Of a stretch of 64,000 nucleotides of DNA, positions 1 to 8,023 are shown in pieces. Origin of the DNA: Dethiobacter alkaliphilus (lineage in GTDB: Bacteria; Bacillota; Dethiobacteria; DTU022; UBA8154); the NCBI GenBank assembly GCA_016841605.1, contig JAENYV010000004.1, positions 1 to 64,000 of the forward strand. The letters are read 5' to 3'. The position numbers and the translations under genes were made by a program. The notes under the pieces are model-generated. The model was not told the DNA's origin, searched no databases, and saw nothing but the letters and a program-made list of their open reading frames with translations. The number at the start of each line of letters is the position of its first letter. Within the stretch, counting starts at the first letter, position 1.

Positions 1-66
1 TTAACATATTTTGCGTTTACAAAGACTTAAAAGCTTTATGCAACGGCACTGATTTTACTAAATAAG

Positions 67-261
67 ATGTTTACTTTTATGGCAGCCGAAAAAGAGGCGT
101 TCGAAAAGGCCGGTATTACTTTAGGGAGAGTTACGTTTACCTGTCCTCTTTGTGGAGGGGAGGCTGTTGGTAACAGATATAAGCATGAGAGCCTTGACGG
201 ATATTGTCGTGTCGGAGGCTTTGGAAGTGGCTGTACTAAATGTGGGTTTAGACATTCATAA
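67..261 (+). CDS. Small zinc-ribbon-like hypothetical protein
   Basis: A 64-residue ORF whose second half carries two Cys-x2-Cys pairs (CPLCGG near residue 26 and CTKCGF near residue 57), spaced like a small zinc ribbon. No clear ribosome site precedes the ATG at 67, and an internal ATG at 79 is an alternative start. An in-frame stop lies at 28-30, so the ORF does not extend off the window. It belongs to the mobile-element segment. I do not recognise a family; DNA binding or a structural zinc site would be a guess. Confidence 0.4.
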   Translation: MFTFMAAEKEAFEKAGITLGRVTFTCPLCGGEAVGNRYKHESLDGYCRVGGFGSGCTKCGFRHS

Positions 262-677
262 TAGAGCTTATGCAGCTAAAACTATTAATATTAAGAGAGG
301 AATGGTGGTTTTCATATGAGAAACATTATAAAAAATGCAATTGAAAAGTTAAATGCTAATGATTTTGCAATAGATTAATTGTGTTATGGATAATTTACTA
401 TAAATACCATTATTAAATGGTACGGTAGTTATTTTTTTATGGCTATAAATAAGCATATTGGTAGGAGAAGTGTCCTTTGAGCAAAAAATTTTCTATGTTT
501 AATAATCATACAGAAAGATGTGGGCGGGCAAGTATTTCTAATAGATAATCCTGCAACTACTATAGATATTTTAAAAAAATATCCGGATGGTAAAAGAAAT
601 ACAAAGCAGTTACATTATTGATATTCAGCCGATTTGAGGCTGTTTTTTTATTTACACAAAAAAAAGGAGGCGCTCTG
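262..677. other. A+T-rich spacer in the mobile element, no convincing gene
   Basis: No supported gene is seen in about 415 bases. A 20-codon ORF starts with ATG at 316 (MRNIIKNAIEKLNANDFAID) after an AGAGGAATGG stretch, but it is too short to call. The rest is A+T-rich. The last bases (661-670) hold the AAAAAGGAGG ribosome site of the following HTH gene. Confidence 0.5.
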
Positions 678-914
678 ATGAAACTGTTAAATGTACCGCA
701 AGTTATGGAAAAATTAAGTATGAGCAGGAGTAAGGTATATAGAATGGTTAATAACGGTACTCTTCCTTCCGTAATCATTGGTGGGTGCACTCGCATACCG
801 GAAGAAATTTTAGACGAAATGCTTATCAATAAGCTTAAAGAAGGAAAAAACAAGACAAAAATTGAAAATATCCATGTTCTTTCCGGTGGCTGGCGGGAAG
901 GAGGAAGTAGTTAG
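678..914 (+). CDS. Excisionase-type helix-turn-helix protein
   Basis: A 78-residue protein of the MerR/excisionase-like HTH family. The first 50 residues (VPQVMEKLSMSRSKVYRMV) read as the winged helix that binds att-site DNA and sets recombination direction in integrative elements. ATG 678 is chosen because AAAAGGAGG lies 8 bases upstream; the longer reading from 618 would start inside untranslated sequence. It ends 2 bases before the integrase start, so the two are probably co-translated. A basic C-terminal tail (KEGKNKTKIEN) is present. The xis role is inferred from neighbourhood. Confidence 0.8.
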   Translation: MKLLNVPQVMEKLSMSRSKVYRMVNNGTLPSVIIGGCTRIPEEILDEMLINKLKEGKNKTKIENIHVLSGGWREGGSS

Positions 915-916
915 TT

Positions 917-2413
917 ATGCCCGGTAAACCGAACGACATGGCAACAGGAAGATTTAGTCCTTTTAAGGACAGAAAAACAGGGGAGCAGGTAGTAGATTCT
1001 AAGAAAGGGAAAAAATGGGAAATAATTATTGAGTTACCACGACGCGGGAGCAAACAAAAACGGCCACGAAAATATATCAGTTTTTATGGTTCGGAACGTC
1101 AGGCAAAAAAAGAAATGGAAAGGTTGATTTTTGAGGTCAACACAGAAATTAATCGAAAAACTATTCCTAACGATATTATTCTCGATATAGACTCATCAAA
1201 AATTACTTTTGGTGAGTATGCAGAAACATGGTTGCAGGATAATGAAGTTGCAATGAAGAGGAATACCTGGGAGAGCTATGCCGGTATGGCGAGAAGCCAT
1301 ATTATTCCTGCACTGGGACATATATTGCTGTCTAATATGGCACCTCTTCACATTTCCCGTTACAGACAAATGAAGCTTAAAAACGGCAGGCTTGACGGTA
1401 AAGAAGGCGGCTTAGATCCGGGAACAGTAAATAAACATATTGCTGTTATTAGTAAAATCCTTGAAGATGCAGCTTCACCTGAAAAAAGGCTTATCGATTA
1501 TAATCCTACTATGATAGTTAAACGGGCAAAAGGTAAAAGTAGTAATAAGGACATTTCCCAGAGTAGCTACAGTATGTCCATGATTAACTGCCTGACAATA
1601 GAGCAACTCAATGATCTTTTATATAGGCTTAAGGTTTTATATTCTTTAAGCCGAGCGAATAAAGAAGTAAAAGACAAGCCGGAAACAAAAAAAACATTAA
1701 AGTGGTTGGGTTTCTCAGACAAAGAAATTGCTTCCCGAAATGCTTTGTTTAAGCTTAAAGTGACCATGCTTTACCCGGTCGTTTACTTGGCAGCAAGAAC
1801 AGGAATGCGCCGAAGTGAGTTACTTGCTTTAAAATGGTCAAATATTGATTTTCAAGGAAAAATCATAAAAGTTTACGCAAGTTCTCACTATGGCAAAAAA
1901 AGAGAGGGTGAAGAAAGTTCCCATTACTACAATACAACAAAAGAAGGTAGACCAAAATCCTATATAAAGATAACAGCCAGGGACGTAGAATTCTTGAAAC
2001 AGTTTAGAAAAGAACAGTTAAAGCAAGTTATGTTCAATAAGGCAAATTACAAAGATAATGGTTTGGTTTTTGCTAAGAATGACGGCACACATTTAAGAAA
2101 TGATACTATTGGTAAAGTGTTTACTAATTTCGCAAGGAGTAATGGTTTTAAAATTACTTTACATGGATTGCGCCATACGCACTGCAGCCTGCTTCTTGCT
2201 GCTGGGGTCCCTGATATGTTTGTCGCCAAGCGTGTCGGACACCAGAATCCTGCTACAACAAATAGTACTTATGCTCATGTTGATAAAGGAGTTGGTCCAA
2301 ACTTGGGTGAACTATTTGAGAAACTTTTAGAGGAAAACAAATATTTTTCTCCGGAAGAATTAATTGATGCTCAACAGAAGGCAGAATCTTTGTTGGACCG
2401 GATAGGCGGCTAA
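917..2413 (+). CDS. int: Tyrosine recombinase / phage-type integrase
   Basis: A 498-residue site-specific recombinase that would integrate and excise the element. An N-terminal arm-binding AP2-like region is followed by a SAM-like core-binding domain (about residues 95-180) and the catalytic domain. The catalytic residues are visible: Arg in ARTGMRRSELLALKW, the HGLRHTHCS box, the GHQNPATT histidine, and the nucleophile Tyr in STYAHV. A stretch of about 45 extra residues between domains and a C-terminal tail make it longer than a typical 370-400-residue integrase. Its 3' end faces the tRNA-Ala gene, the probable attachment site. The start ATG follows the HTH stop directly. Confidence 0.93.
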   Translation: MPGKPNDMATGRFSPFKDRKTGEQVVDSKKGKKWEIIIELPRRGSKQKRPRKYISFYGSERQAKKEMERLIFEVNTEINRKTIPNDIILDIDSSKITFGEYAETWLQDNEVAMKRNTWESYAGMARSHIIPALGHILLSNMAPLHISRYRQMKLKNGRLDGKEGGLDPGTVNKHIAVISKILEDAASPEKRLIDYNPTMIVKRAKGKSSNKDISQSSYSMSMINCLTIEQLNDLLYRLKVLYSLSRANKEVKDKPETKKTLKWLGFSDKEIASRNALFKLKVTMLYPVVYLAARTGMRRSELLALKWSNIDFQGKIIKVYASSHYGKKREGEESSHYYNTTKEGRPKSYIKITARDVEFLKQFRKEQLKQVMFNKANYKDNGLVFAKNDGTHLRNDTIGKVFTNFARSNGFKITLHGLRHTHCSLLLAAGVPDMFVAKRVGHQNPATTNSTYAHVDKGVGPNLGELFEKLLEENKYFSPEELIDAQQKAESLLDRIGG

Positions 2414-2525
2414 AGTTGACCGTACTTTGACCGTACGCAAGGTATAGTGTGAAGATGCTTGTTTTTGCAATAAAAAAAGATACCCTACAAAGCACGATAG
2501 AATGGGCATCTATTATCTTTAATTT

Positions 2526-2601
2526 TGGTGGACCCGAGGAGGCTCGAACTCCTGACCTCTAGAGTGCGATTCTAGCGCTCTCCCAGCTGAGCTACGGGCC
2601 C
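2526..2601 (-). tRNA. tRNA-Ala (anticodon CGC)
   Basis: A complete 76-base cloverleaf on the minus strand with encoded CCA. The acceptor stem is GGGCCCG/CGGGTCC and includes the G3:U70 pair that marks alanine tRNAs. The anticodon stem is CTAGA/TCTAG with loop ATCGCAC, giving anticodon CGC for codon GCG. The T arm GTTCGAG is normal. The 3' end points at the integrase gene, which makes it the likely attachment site of the element to the left. Confidence 0.95.
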
Positions 2602-2708
2602 GAATCGTTTAATCGGTTTTTGTTGCAACAGTTGCTTCATAGCGGATACACAAACTATTATAACAGGAGAAAAGAAGAAACACAAGAGATTTTTTGGATA
2701 ATAATATT

Positions 2709-3035
2709 TCAGGGTAGGAAGAGTCTCAGGAGTGCCATGCTTCCCATCCCGGTCAGGACTGACAGAACCATATTGCGTGTCAGCAGAGCAATGGTAAAAG
2801 TCGGCAAGGCTGCCCAGAAGTACGGGTTTGAGGAGAGGGTTAAGGTAAATTGTCCCTCTTTAATAAAGAGAACCGGGCCGAGTAGGGCAGATAAAACGGC
2901 AACCGGTACATACGAGAGCCAGTTCTCAGCCAGGGGAGATAGTTTTCGCTTTGCTAAAAAAAACAGTGGTAAAAAGCGCGGCAGAAAAGTGACAACCGAC
3001 ATTAATAAAATAGCGACGATAATTTTACTTTGCAT
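2709..3035 (-). CDS. azlD: AzlD-family branched-chain amino acid transport subunit
   Basis: A 108-residue, very hydrophobic protein with about four membrane segments. It matches the small AzlD partner of AzlC in branched-chain amino acid (and azaleucine) export, as seen in the TFLPRFLPL start and the LTRNMVLSVL end. It lies 19 bases downstream of the azlC-like gene on the same strand, so the pair forms an operon. Substrate specificity cannot be read from the sequence. Confidence 0.85.
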   Translation of the reverse strand: MQSKIIVAILLMSVVTFLPRFLPLFFLAKRKLSPLAENWLSYVPVAVLSALLGPVLFIKEGQFTLTLSSNPYFWAALPTFTIALLTRNMVLSVLTGMGSMALLRLFLP

Positions 3036-3054
3036 TTTCTTGTGCCCACCTTAT

Positions 3055-3849
3055 TTAAAGAGTATTCCCTGAATCTGAAGGCAATTTTGCTTTCAATTTT
3101 TTTTGCAAATAGTAATCAAGAGATGCCCCAACTGTAGCTCCTGCCAGAGTAGCGATCATAATATACCATTGGCCAACTGCCTGCCGGAAAAGGAGCGTTG
3201 AAACGAACATTGAAAATGCTCCAACAAGATATTTTTTTTTGTTTTCAAGTTGTATTACCAGGAGAGCAATAAACATTGCCGGAAGGGCATAATCAATACC
3301 CCAGGTATCAAGATTTTTAAAGAGTGCACCTGTATAAAAGCCTAAAAGGGAACTGCCGGCCCAGGAGAGATGAGCGAGGGCGTTGGTAGTAAATAATCTT
3401 ATTGCAGGTGGGTTTTTTTCTTCTTTAAAATCTCTGCTATGAACGGCAAAGGATTCATCTGTCAGTTCAAAAGTAAAAAAGGCCTGTTGCAGACGGTTTA
3501 AATGTCCCAAAGAGGGCGCAAGGGCGGCACTCATTAAGGTGTGCCGCAGATTAACCAAAAATGTTGTTATAGTAATAGCGAGGAGACCGGCTTGGTCCCC
3601 GAACAAACCCAGCGAAATTAGTTGAGCGGAGCCGGCATAAACAATAATTGACATGAAGGTCGTTTCAATAGAGCCGAATCCAACATTTGCCGCCAGAATA
3701 CCAAAAGCCAGTCCAACTGGAATGTATCCTAAGATAATGGGAAGACTCCGTATGGCACCTTCCTTAAAATTGCTTCTAAAAGATATTTTCTTATCGTTTG
3801 TTACAGACAATTGCTTAAGACCTTCTTTAAATATATTTTTAGATAGCAT
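3055..3849 (-). CDS. azlC: AzlC-family amino acid permease
   Basis: A 264-residue inner-membrane permease with several hydrophobic segments. The AzlC signature is visible: GYIPVGLAFGILA, YAGSAQLISL and NLRHTLMSAAL. With AzlD it exports branched-chain amino acids or analogues. The N-terminal 25 residues are polar and not typical of the family, so a later start is possible. It is the first gene of a two-gene minus-strand operon with the AzlD subunit. Confidence 0.9.
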   Translation of the reverse strand: MLSKNIFKEGLKQLSVTNDKKISFRSNFKEGAIRSLPIILGYIPVGLAFGILAANVGFGSIETTFMSIIVYAGSAQLISLGLFGDQAGLLAITITTFLVNLRHTLMSAALAPSLGHLNRLQQAFFTFELTDESFAVHSRDFKEEKNPPAIRLFTTNALAHLSWAGSSLLGFYTGALFKNLDTWGIDYALPAMFIALLVIQLENKKKYLVGAFSMFVSTLLFRQAVGQWYIMIATLAGATVGASLDYYLQKKLKAKLPSDSGNTL

Positions 3850-4030
3850 ATCGAACTTCGACGAATTTGTAAATAATAGGTCTTATGGATTTGAAATTTA
3901 AAGGAAGTGTAGAAAGTGTAGGAAGTGCAGCTCTCGTTCCATACAGTATGTTTGAAAAAAAAGGATTGATCAGTAACCTTTTCCTGTTTTTTTCGTTATT
4001 TATTATAAAGAGGATCATTTTAGGGGCGGG

Positions 4031-4864
4031 ATGAAAATGAAGTGGGGAAAGGTTCAAATTGTGTTTTTTATCTTTTTGTTTTGTATTCCGGCTTCTCTTG
4101 CTCTGGCGAACAGTGAACAGGATATGAAGATTTTTGTAAATCAGAAGGAGCTCATATTAAGCGTCTGTCCTCAGTTTCTTAATGAGCAACTGACCGTTCC
4201 TATGCGGCCATTCTTGGAGTCCTTAGGAGCAGAAGTAAGCTGGGATAGAGAAACCAATCTGGTAACAATACGGCGAGCTGAAAAAACCGATGTTTTTCGT
4301 GTTGATGATAGTTTGGTAGAAACAAATGAAGAAATGGCTTATGTCGGCGTTCCTGTAAAGGTTTATCAAGGGACGATGATGGTCCCCCTTAATTTCCTGG
4401 CAGAGCTTTTAGAACTGGATGTTCATTGGAATCGGGAGCAAGGAGTTGTGGAGGTGGAAAGTCCTGATTTTATCCCCTTAGAGAGATTTTCCGACGAGGA
4501 AAAAGAGTGCTTACCCGCATGGATAGAGCAATGGGTAGAAAGCTCAAGGGATTATCTTGATATTCAATTTCAGATTAAAGAGTATAAACTTTATCTGCTC
4601 AGCACTTTTGGAGAAAAAACTACGGGGGGGTATGCTGTCAGGATTTCTAGGATTACAAGGCAAGATGAGGTTTTTCTTGTTGAAGTCGATTATAAAGAGT
4701 CTTCATCTCTTCCTACAATACAGGTTATTACCAGACCTTACGATTTAGTCTATGTAGACTTGGATACGGTTGGTAAACCATCCGTATTGATTTTTAAAGT
4801 TCGCGGTTTAAAGAACGGCTCAACTCTTCCGGTCAGGGTTGAGCTGCCAAAGGTGACTCATTAA
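4031..4864 (+). CDS. Secreted copper-amine-oxidase N-terminal (stalk) domain protein
   Basis: A 277-residue exported protein. Residues 1-27 form a signal peptide (basic start, hydrophobic core, SLALA-N cleavage region). Residues 40-140 show two stalk-domain repeats (PMRPFLESLGAEVSWD and PLNFLAELLELDVHWN) like the copper amine oxidase N-terminal domain common in Clostridia and Bacillus surface proteins. The C-terminal half has no family I recognise. The gene stands alone between divergent azlC and a shared terminator. Its role is unknown, probably cell-envelope. Confidence 0.8.
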   Translation: MKMKWGKVQIVFFIFLFCIPASLALANSEQDMKIFVNQKELILSVCPQFLNEQLTVPMRPFLESLGAEVSWDRETNLVTIRRAEKTDVFRVDDSLVETNEEMAYVGVPVKVYQGTMMVPLNFLAELLELDVHWNREQGVVEVESPDFIPLERFSDEEKECLPAWIEQWVESSRDYLDIQFQIKEYKLYLLSTFGEKTTGGYAVRISRITRQDEVFLVEVDYKESSSLPTIQVITRPYDLVYVDLDTVGKPSVLIFKVRGLKNGSTLPVRVELPKVTH

Positions 4865-4910
4865 TCAAGTATCTAGTAATCAGATCTTCAAAAAAATAAG
4901 TACTGACAAG

Positions 4911-4950
4911 TTAACCGCTGTTAATCTATGGAAGTTTAACAGCGGTTTAA
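4911..4950. terminator. Bidirectional terminator between convergent genes
   Basis: The arms TTAACCGCTGTTAA and TTTAACAGCGGTTTAA form a stem of about 12 bp, with A/T-rich flanks on both sides. It sits between the stalk-domain gene (plus) and the anti-sigma-like gene (minus), so it can end both transcripts. Confidence 0.75.
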
Positions 4951-4991
4951 AATTATAGTCGGTATTTTTTAATCTTTTATTTTAGGCGGAT

Positions 4992-6131
4992 TCAAAATTT
5001 CTCTAAAAGAGTAAGGCATTCTTTTATTAAAGCATCTTCAATCTGTCCGGAAAGAGTTAGAACGCAGTTTCCGTCTCTCCAGGTTAAAGTTGTTATATTT
5101 CCAGGGGAACGGGTAATGTATCCGGTAAAAGTCTGATTTGTGTAGAGAGAGCCTTTTTCTTTTGCTCCTTCAACATTTTCAATTGCAGTTGTTTCTTCTT
5201 CAAAAAAGAGCTGCTCAAGCGATAACTTCAATCCGTCTTTATTCTCAAATTCCTGATATAATTTTAACAGGAGTTCGTTGGTTTTTGTTGCAGTTCCCAT
5301 CCGGAAAGAATACCCTGCCGGTAAAGAAGGGAAAAAGCGTATGGCGTTATTCCCTTGATCACGAAAATTATTCAGCTCATTGAGAAAGTCTTTTTCTTCT
5401 TGCCAAAAAATTTCTTTAGGGCCCTCTTCTGTTCTTAACCCTGCAATTTCAACGGTAGCACCTCTTTCTTTTTCAATTGCATTAACTTGGTTCCAATTTT
5501 CTTCATTTTCCTGGCTTGAACCATCGCCGGAGGCAACGGAATTTTCGTCAGAGGTAACGGGATGTTCCGGCAACACAGTGTTCTGCTTATCCGGAGGCTC
5601 GCTATTTTCTGCTAAAATTCCGTACGTGTCTGCTTCCGGGACAGCTCTCAATGTTCCGGTTGAGAAGGAGCGGTTCTGGTCGGAGAAGCGTTCAGTCGTA
5701 TTTTCTTTCGTCTCCAAGGCATCTTCCGAGATAAGTTTATCCGCTTGCTGGTCGCGCATACTTAGTGTTAAGTTCTGCTTTTCATCTTGCATTCCGGGAA
5801 AGAATCCTGAGAAAAAATTTCGCAATTCTGTGCCTTCCGGAGTTTTGCCAAAAAGAATTACCAGAAGCAGGCAGGCAGCAAGAACGGCCAAGTAACTTCG
5901 TTTTTTCCAAGTCTTAACGTATTTTTTTCTGTTTCCGTTTTTTAGAAGTTTTTCGCCAGGTTCCGTTTTCGGTGATTGTTCATCCCCTATTTTTCTAAGT
6001 TCTCTGTTTTCCAGTTGTTGTTGCAAATTATCCCATAAAATGGAACTGGAAGGGGGAACAATCCTTCGGGCTTCTTCCTGGAAGACCTGAATTAGTAAAT
6101 TGTCGAGTTTGTCAGGTTTCGGTCCATCCAT
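4992..6131 (-). CDS. Membrane-anchored putative anti-sigma / DUF4367-like protein
   Basis: A 379-residue protein. An acidic/amphipathic N-terminus of about 75 residues (probably cytoplasmic) is followed by one membrane segment at residues 79-94, a Ser/Glu-rich linker (about 95-215) and an extracytoplasmic C-terminal domain. That domain resembles DUF4367 (TLTWRDGNCVLTLSGQI then LIKECLTLLEKF). It lies 87 bases after an ECF sigma gene on the same strand, which suggests it restrains that sigma factor. No zinc-type H-x3-C-x2-C motif is visible in the N-terminus, so the anti-sigma call rests on context. Confidence 0.6.
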   Translation of the reverse strand: MDGPKPDKLDNLLIQVFQEEARRIVPPSSSILWDNLQQQLENRELRKIGDEQSPKTEPGEKLLKNGNRKKYVKTWKKRSYLAVLAACLLLVILFGKTPEGTELRNFFSGFFPGMQDEKQNLTLSMRDQQADKLISEDALETKENTTERFSDQNRSFSTGTLRAVPEADTYGILAENSEPPDKQNTVLPEHPVTSDENSVASGDGSSQENEENWNQVNAIEKERGATVEIAGLRTEEGPKEIFWQEEKDFLNELNNFRDQGNNAIRFFPSLPAGYSFRMGTATKTNELLLKLYQEFENKDGLKLSLEQLFFEEETTAIENVEGAKEKGSLYTNQTFTGYITRSPGNITTLTWRDGNCVLTLSGQIEDALIKECLTLLEKF

Positions 6132-6218
6132 GTTATTTCACCTTAAAAGTAAGAGTATTTCTTTAAATCAGAGTGCACAAGAGTCACGCAGATTCAAGTA
6201 AATTATTTAAGTAATTAT

Positions 6219-6764
6219 TTAAGTTGATCTTGCTTTATTAACTTTATTATAATGACGTTTTTTATTTCCCTTCGGTTGCAGAAGTTTGCGAACTTTTTCT
6301 CTGGCGCGGAAAAGACGGGATTTAATAGTGCCGGAAGGGAGGGAAACCAGTTCGGCAATTTCCTGAATACTTAATTCGTTAAAGTATTTAAGAACCAAAA
6401 TTTCTCTATCTTCAGGTTCTAGAGATAGAAGGGCTTTTCTAACTTCCTGGTAGGTTTCCTGTTGTTCCCAGTAATCCTGAGGAGAGTTTTCTGAACTTGA
6501 ATTAGAATAGCTTTCTTCTTTATCCGTTAAAATAATTCGTTTATTTTTACGAAGAATGTCAATGGCACAGTTTGTAGCGATGACGGAAATCCACGAGCCG
6601 AATTTGGTTGTCTCTTTTAAGGTATGAAAATTTGAGAAGGCCTTTAAAAAAGCCTCCTGAGTAGCATCTTCGGCCAATTGCGCATTTCCTGTAACCATGT
6701 ACGCGCTACGATAAGTTTTCGCAAAATGTTTATGGTAAAGTTGTTCAAGGGTGTCTCGGTCCAT
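6219..6764 (-). CDS. ECF-type RNA polymerase sigma factor
   Basis: A 181-residue sigma-70 family protein of the extracytoplasmic-function class. Region 2 covers roughly residues 8-78 (AEDATQEAFLKAFSNF and GSWISVIATNCAIDILRK). Region 4 covers about 110-165 (EDREILVLKYFNELSIQEIAEL and SGTIKSRLFRAREKVR). Regions 1 and 3 are absent, as expected. It is paired with the downstream membrane protein, so it probably answers an envelope or redox signal. The target promoters are unknown. Confidence 0.92.
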   Translation of the reverse strand: MDRDTLEQLYHKHFAKTYRSAYMVTGNAQLAEDATQEAFLKAFSNFHTLKETTKFGSWISVIATNCAIDILRKNKRIILTDKEESYSNSSSENSPQDYWEQQETYQEVRKALLSLEPEDREILVLKYFNELSIQEIAELVSLPSGTIKSRLFRAREKVRKLLQPKGNKKRHYNKVNKARST

Positions 6765-6912
6765 TGGCTAGTTTGACCCTGCCTTTTCACCCATTTTAGA
6801 GTAATGTTACTACTTGTCTTGCAAATTTTAAGCAGCTACAAAATATTTTATCATATTTTATACTTAACAGCAAAAGAAAAAATTCCTAAAAAAAGGGAAG
6901 GAAAGAGAAGTA

Positions 6913-6941
6913 TTGCGACTGAAAAGTAACTGGTATATAAT
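6913..6941 (+). promoter_or_regulatory. Sigma-A-type promoter of the first iclR gene
   Basis: TTGCGA at 6913-6918 and TATAAT at 6936-6941 are separated by exactly 17 bases. They lie about 50 bases before the iclR start. Confidence 0.65.
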
Positions 6942-6993
6942 GACCATGAAGAATATTTGCGTCGATTAAAACTAAAATGTTAAGGGGCATCTT

Positions 6994-7794
6994 ATGAACG
7001 ATAACGGTACAGAAGAAAAGGAAGGCAAACATGTTCAGTCACTGGAGAGAGCTTTAAATATTTTGGAGGTTATGGCTCAGGAAGGAGCGCCGATATCCGT
7101 AACGGAACTGGCGGAAAAAGTACATTTGAAAATAAGTACTGTGCACCGTCTCCTGGCTACCCTTTCCTATCGGGGTTATGTTGATCAGGGGCCGGAAGAT
7201 AACAAGTACAAGCTTGGTTTAAAACTGTTGGAAATTGGCAATTCCGTTCTGAACCTTTCTGATATTAGAACAATAAGCAGGCCTTACCTGGAAGAATTGG
7301 TAGAAAAGTGCAACGAAACTGCAAATCTTGCCGTCCTAGACGAAACTGATGTAGTTTATATTGATCAGGTTGAATCTAAAAATTTGATTATTGTCAGGAT
7401 GTTTGCTCAGGTGGGCAACCGGGGACCTGTTCATTGTACAGCCTCCGGTAAAGTACTTCTTGCCTTTAACCAGAAGGAAAAGGCAGATGAGATTATTAGC
7501 CAGCTCAATATGACTAAATACACCAATGAAACCATTGTTGAGCCCAATCATTTAAAAAAAGAGCTTCAGCGCATCAGGCGGGAGGGTTTTGCCCTGGATT
7601 GGGGTGAGAGGGAGGAGCACGTCCGCTGTATTGCTGCCCCAATTTTTAACCACGAAGGAAAGGCGGTCGCCAGCATCAGTATTTCCGGTCCCAGTACCAG
7701 AATAACCAACTACTATATGAAAAACGAACTGGTTGATATGATCAAGTCTACGGCTTATGAAGTTTCTAAAAAAATGGGTTTTAACGGAGAATAA
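6994..7794 (+). CDS. IclR-family transcriptional regulator (first copy)
   Basis: A 266-residue regulator. An N-terminal winged HTH (residues 12-65; VTELAEKVHLKISTVHRLLATL) is followed by the IclR effector domain (about 85-260), which binds a small carboxylate-type ligand in the family. It lies upstream of the first FMN glutamate-synthase-like gene and is separated from it by a terminator and a strong promoter, so it probably controls that promoter. A second IclR protein of exactly the same length follows 1.9 kb on; the two look like an old duplication. The ligand is unknown. Confidence 0.92.
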   Translation: MNDNGTEEKEGKHVQSLERALNILEVMAQEGAPISVTELAEKVHLKISTVHRLLATLSYRGYVDQGPEDNKYKLGLKLLEIGNSVLNLSDIRTISRPYLEELVEKCNETANLAVLDETDVVYIDQVESKNLIIVRMFAQVGNRGPVHCTASGKVLLAFNQKEKADEIISQLNMTKYTNETIVEPNHLKKELQRIRREGFALDWGEREEHVRCIAAPIFNHEGKAVASISISGPSTRITNYYMKNELVDMIKSTAYEVSKKMGFNGE

Positions 7795-7857
7795 GCAAAC
7801 CGGCTTTAAGCGAAAAGAATTTAGCGAACTCGTTGCCGGAAGCCCGGTAAATTATTT

Positions 7858-7890
7858 GTAGCTGCTTTTTTGAAGGCAGCTTTTTTATTT
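7858..7890 (+). terminator. Rho-independent terminator after iclR
   Basis: The arms AGCTGC (7860-7865) and GCAGCT (7876-7881) flank a T-rich loop and are followed by a run of T. It ends the first iclR transcript. Confidence 0.75.
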
Positions 7891-7935
7891 TGTTAAAAAA
7901 TGAGATCAACTTTTCACATGGTGGAAAATGGTTGC

Positions 7936-7964
7936 TTGACAGCTCTGTACAGGCCGTTTATAAT
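7936..7964 (+). promoter_or_regulatory. Consensus promoter of the first FMN glutamate-synthase-like gene
   Basis: A perfect TTGACA (7936-7941) and TATAAT (7959-7964) are 17 bases apart. An A/T-rich imperfect dyad (ATATAAATAGAAATATAT) lies just downstream at about 7969-7987 and is a plausible IclR operator, though that is a guess. The gene starts at 8024 after GGGAGGG. Confidence 0.8.
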
Positions 7965-8023
7965 TGCAATATAAATAGAAATATATTTCACAATGCGGAA
8001 TCTTAATTGGGAGGGTATTAGAA

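Larger units (their letters stand above)
1..2525. mobile_element. Integrase end of an integrative element at tRNA-Ala(CGC)
   Basis: An excisionase-like HTH gene and a tyrosine recombinase lie side by side, with the recombinase stop about 110 bases from the 3' (CCA) end of a tRNA-Ala gene. This is the classic layout of an element integrated at a tRNA 3' end. The A+T-rich sequence and short broken ORFs leftwards fit accessory DNA. The other end and the second att copy lie outside the window, so the size and cargo are unknown. That it is an integrated element is inference from layout; the genes are seen directly. Confidence 0.7.
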
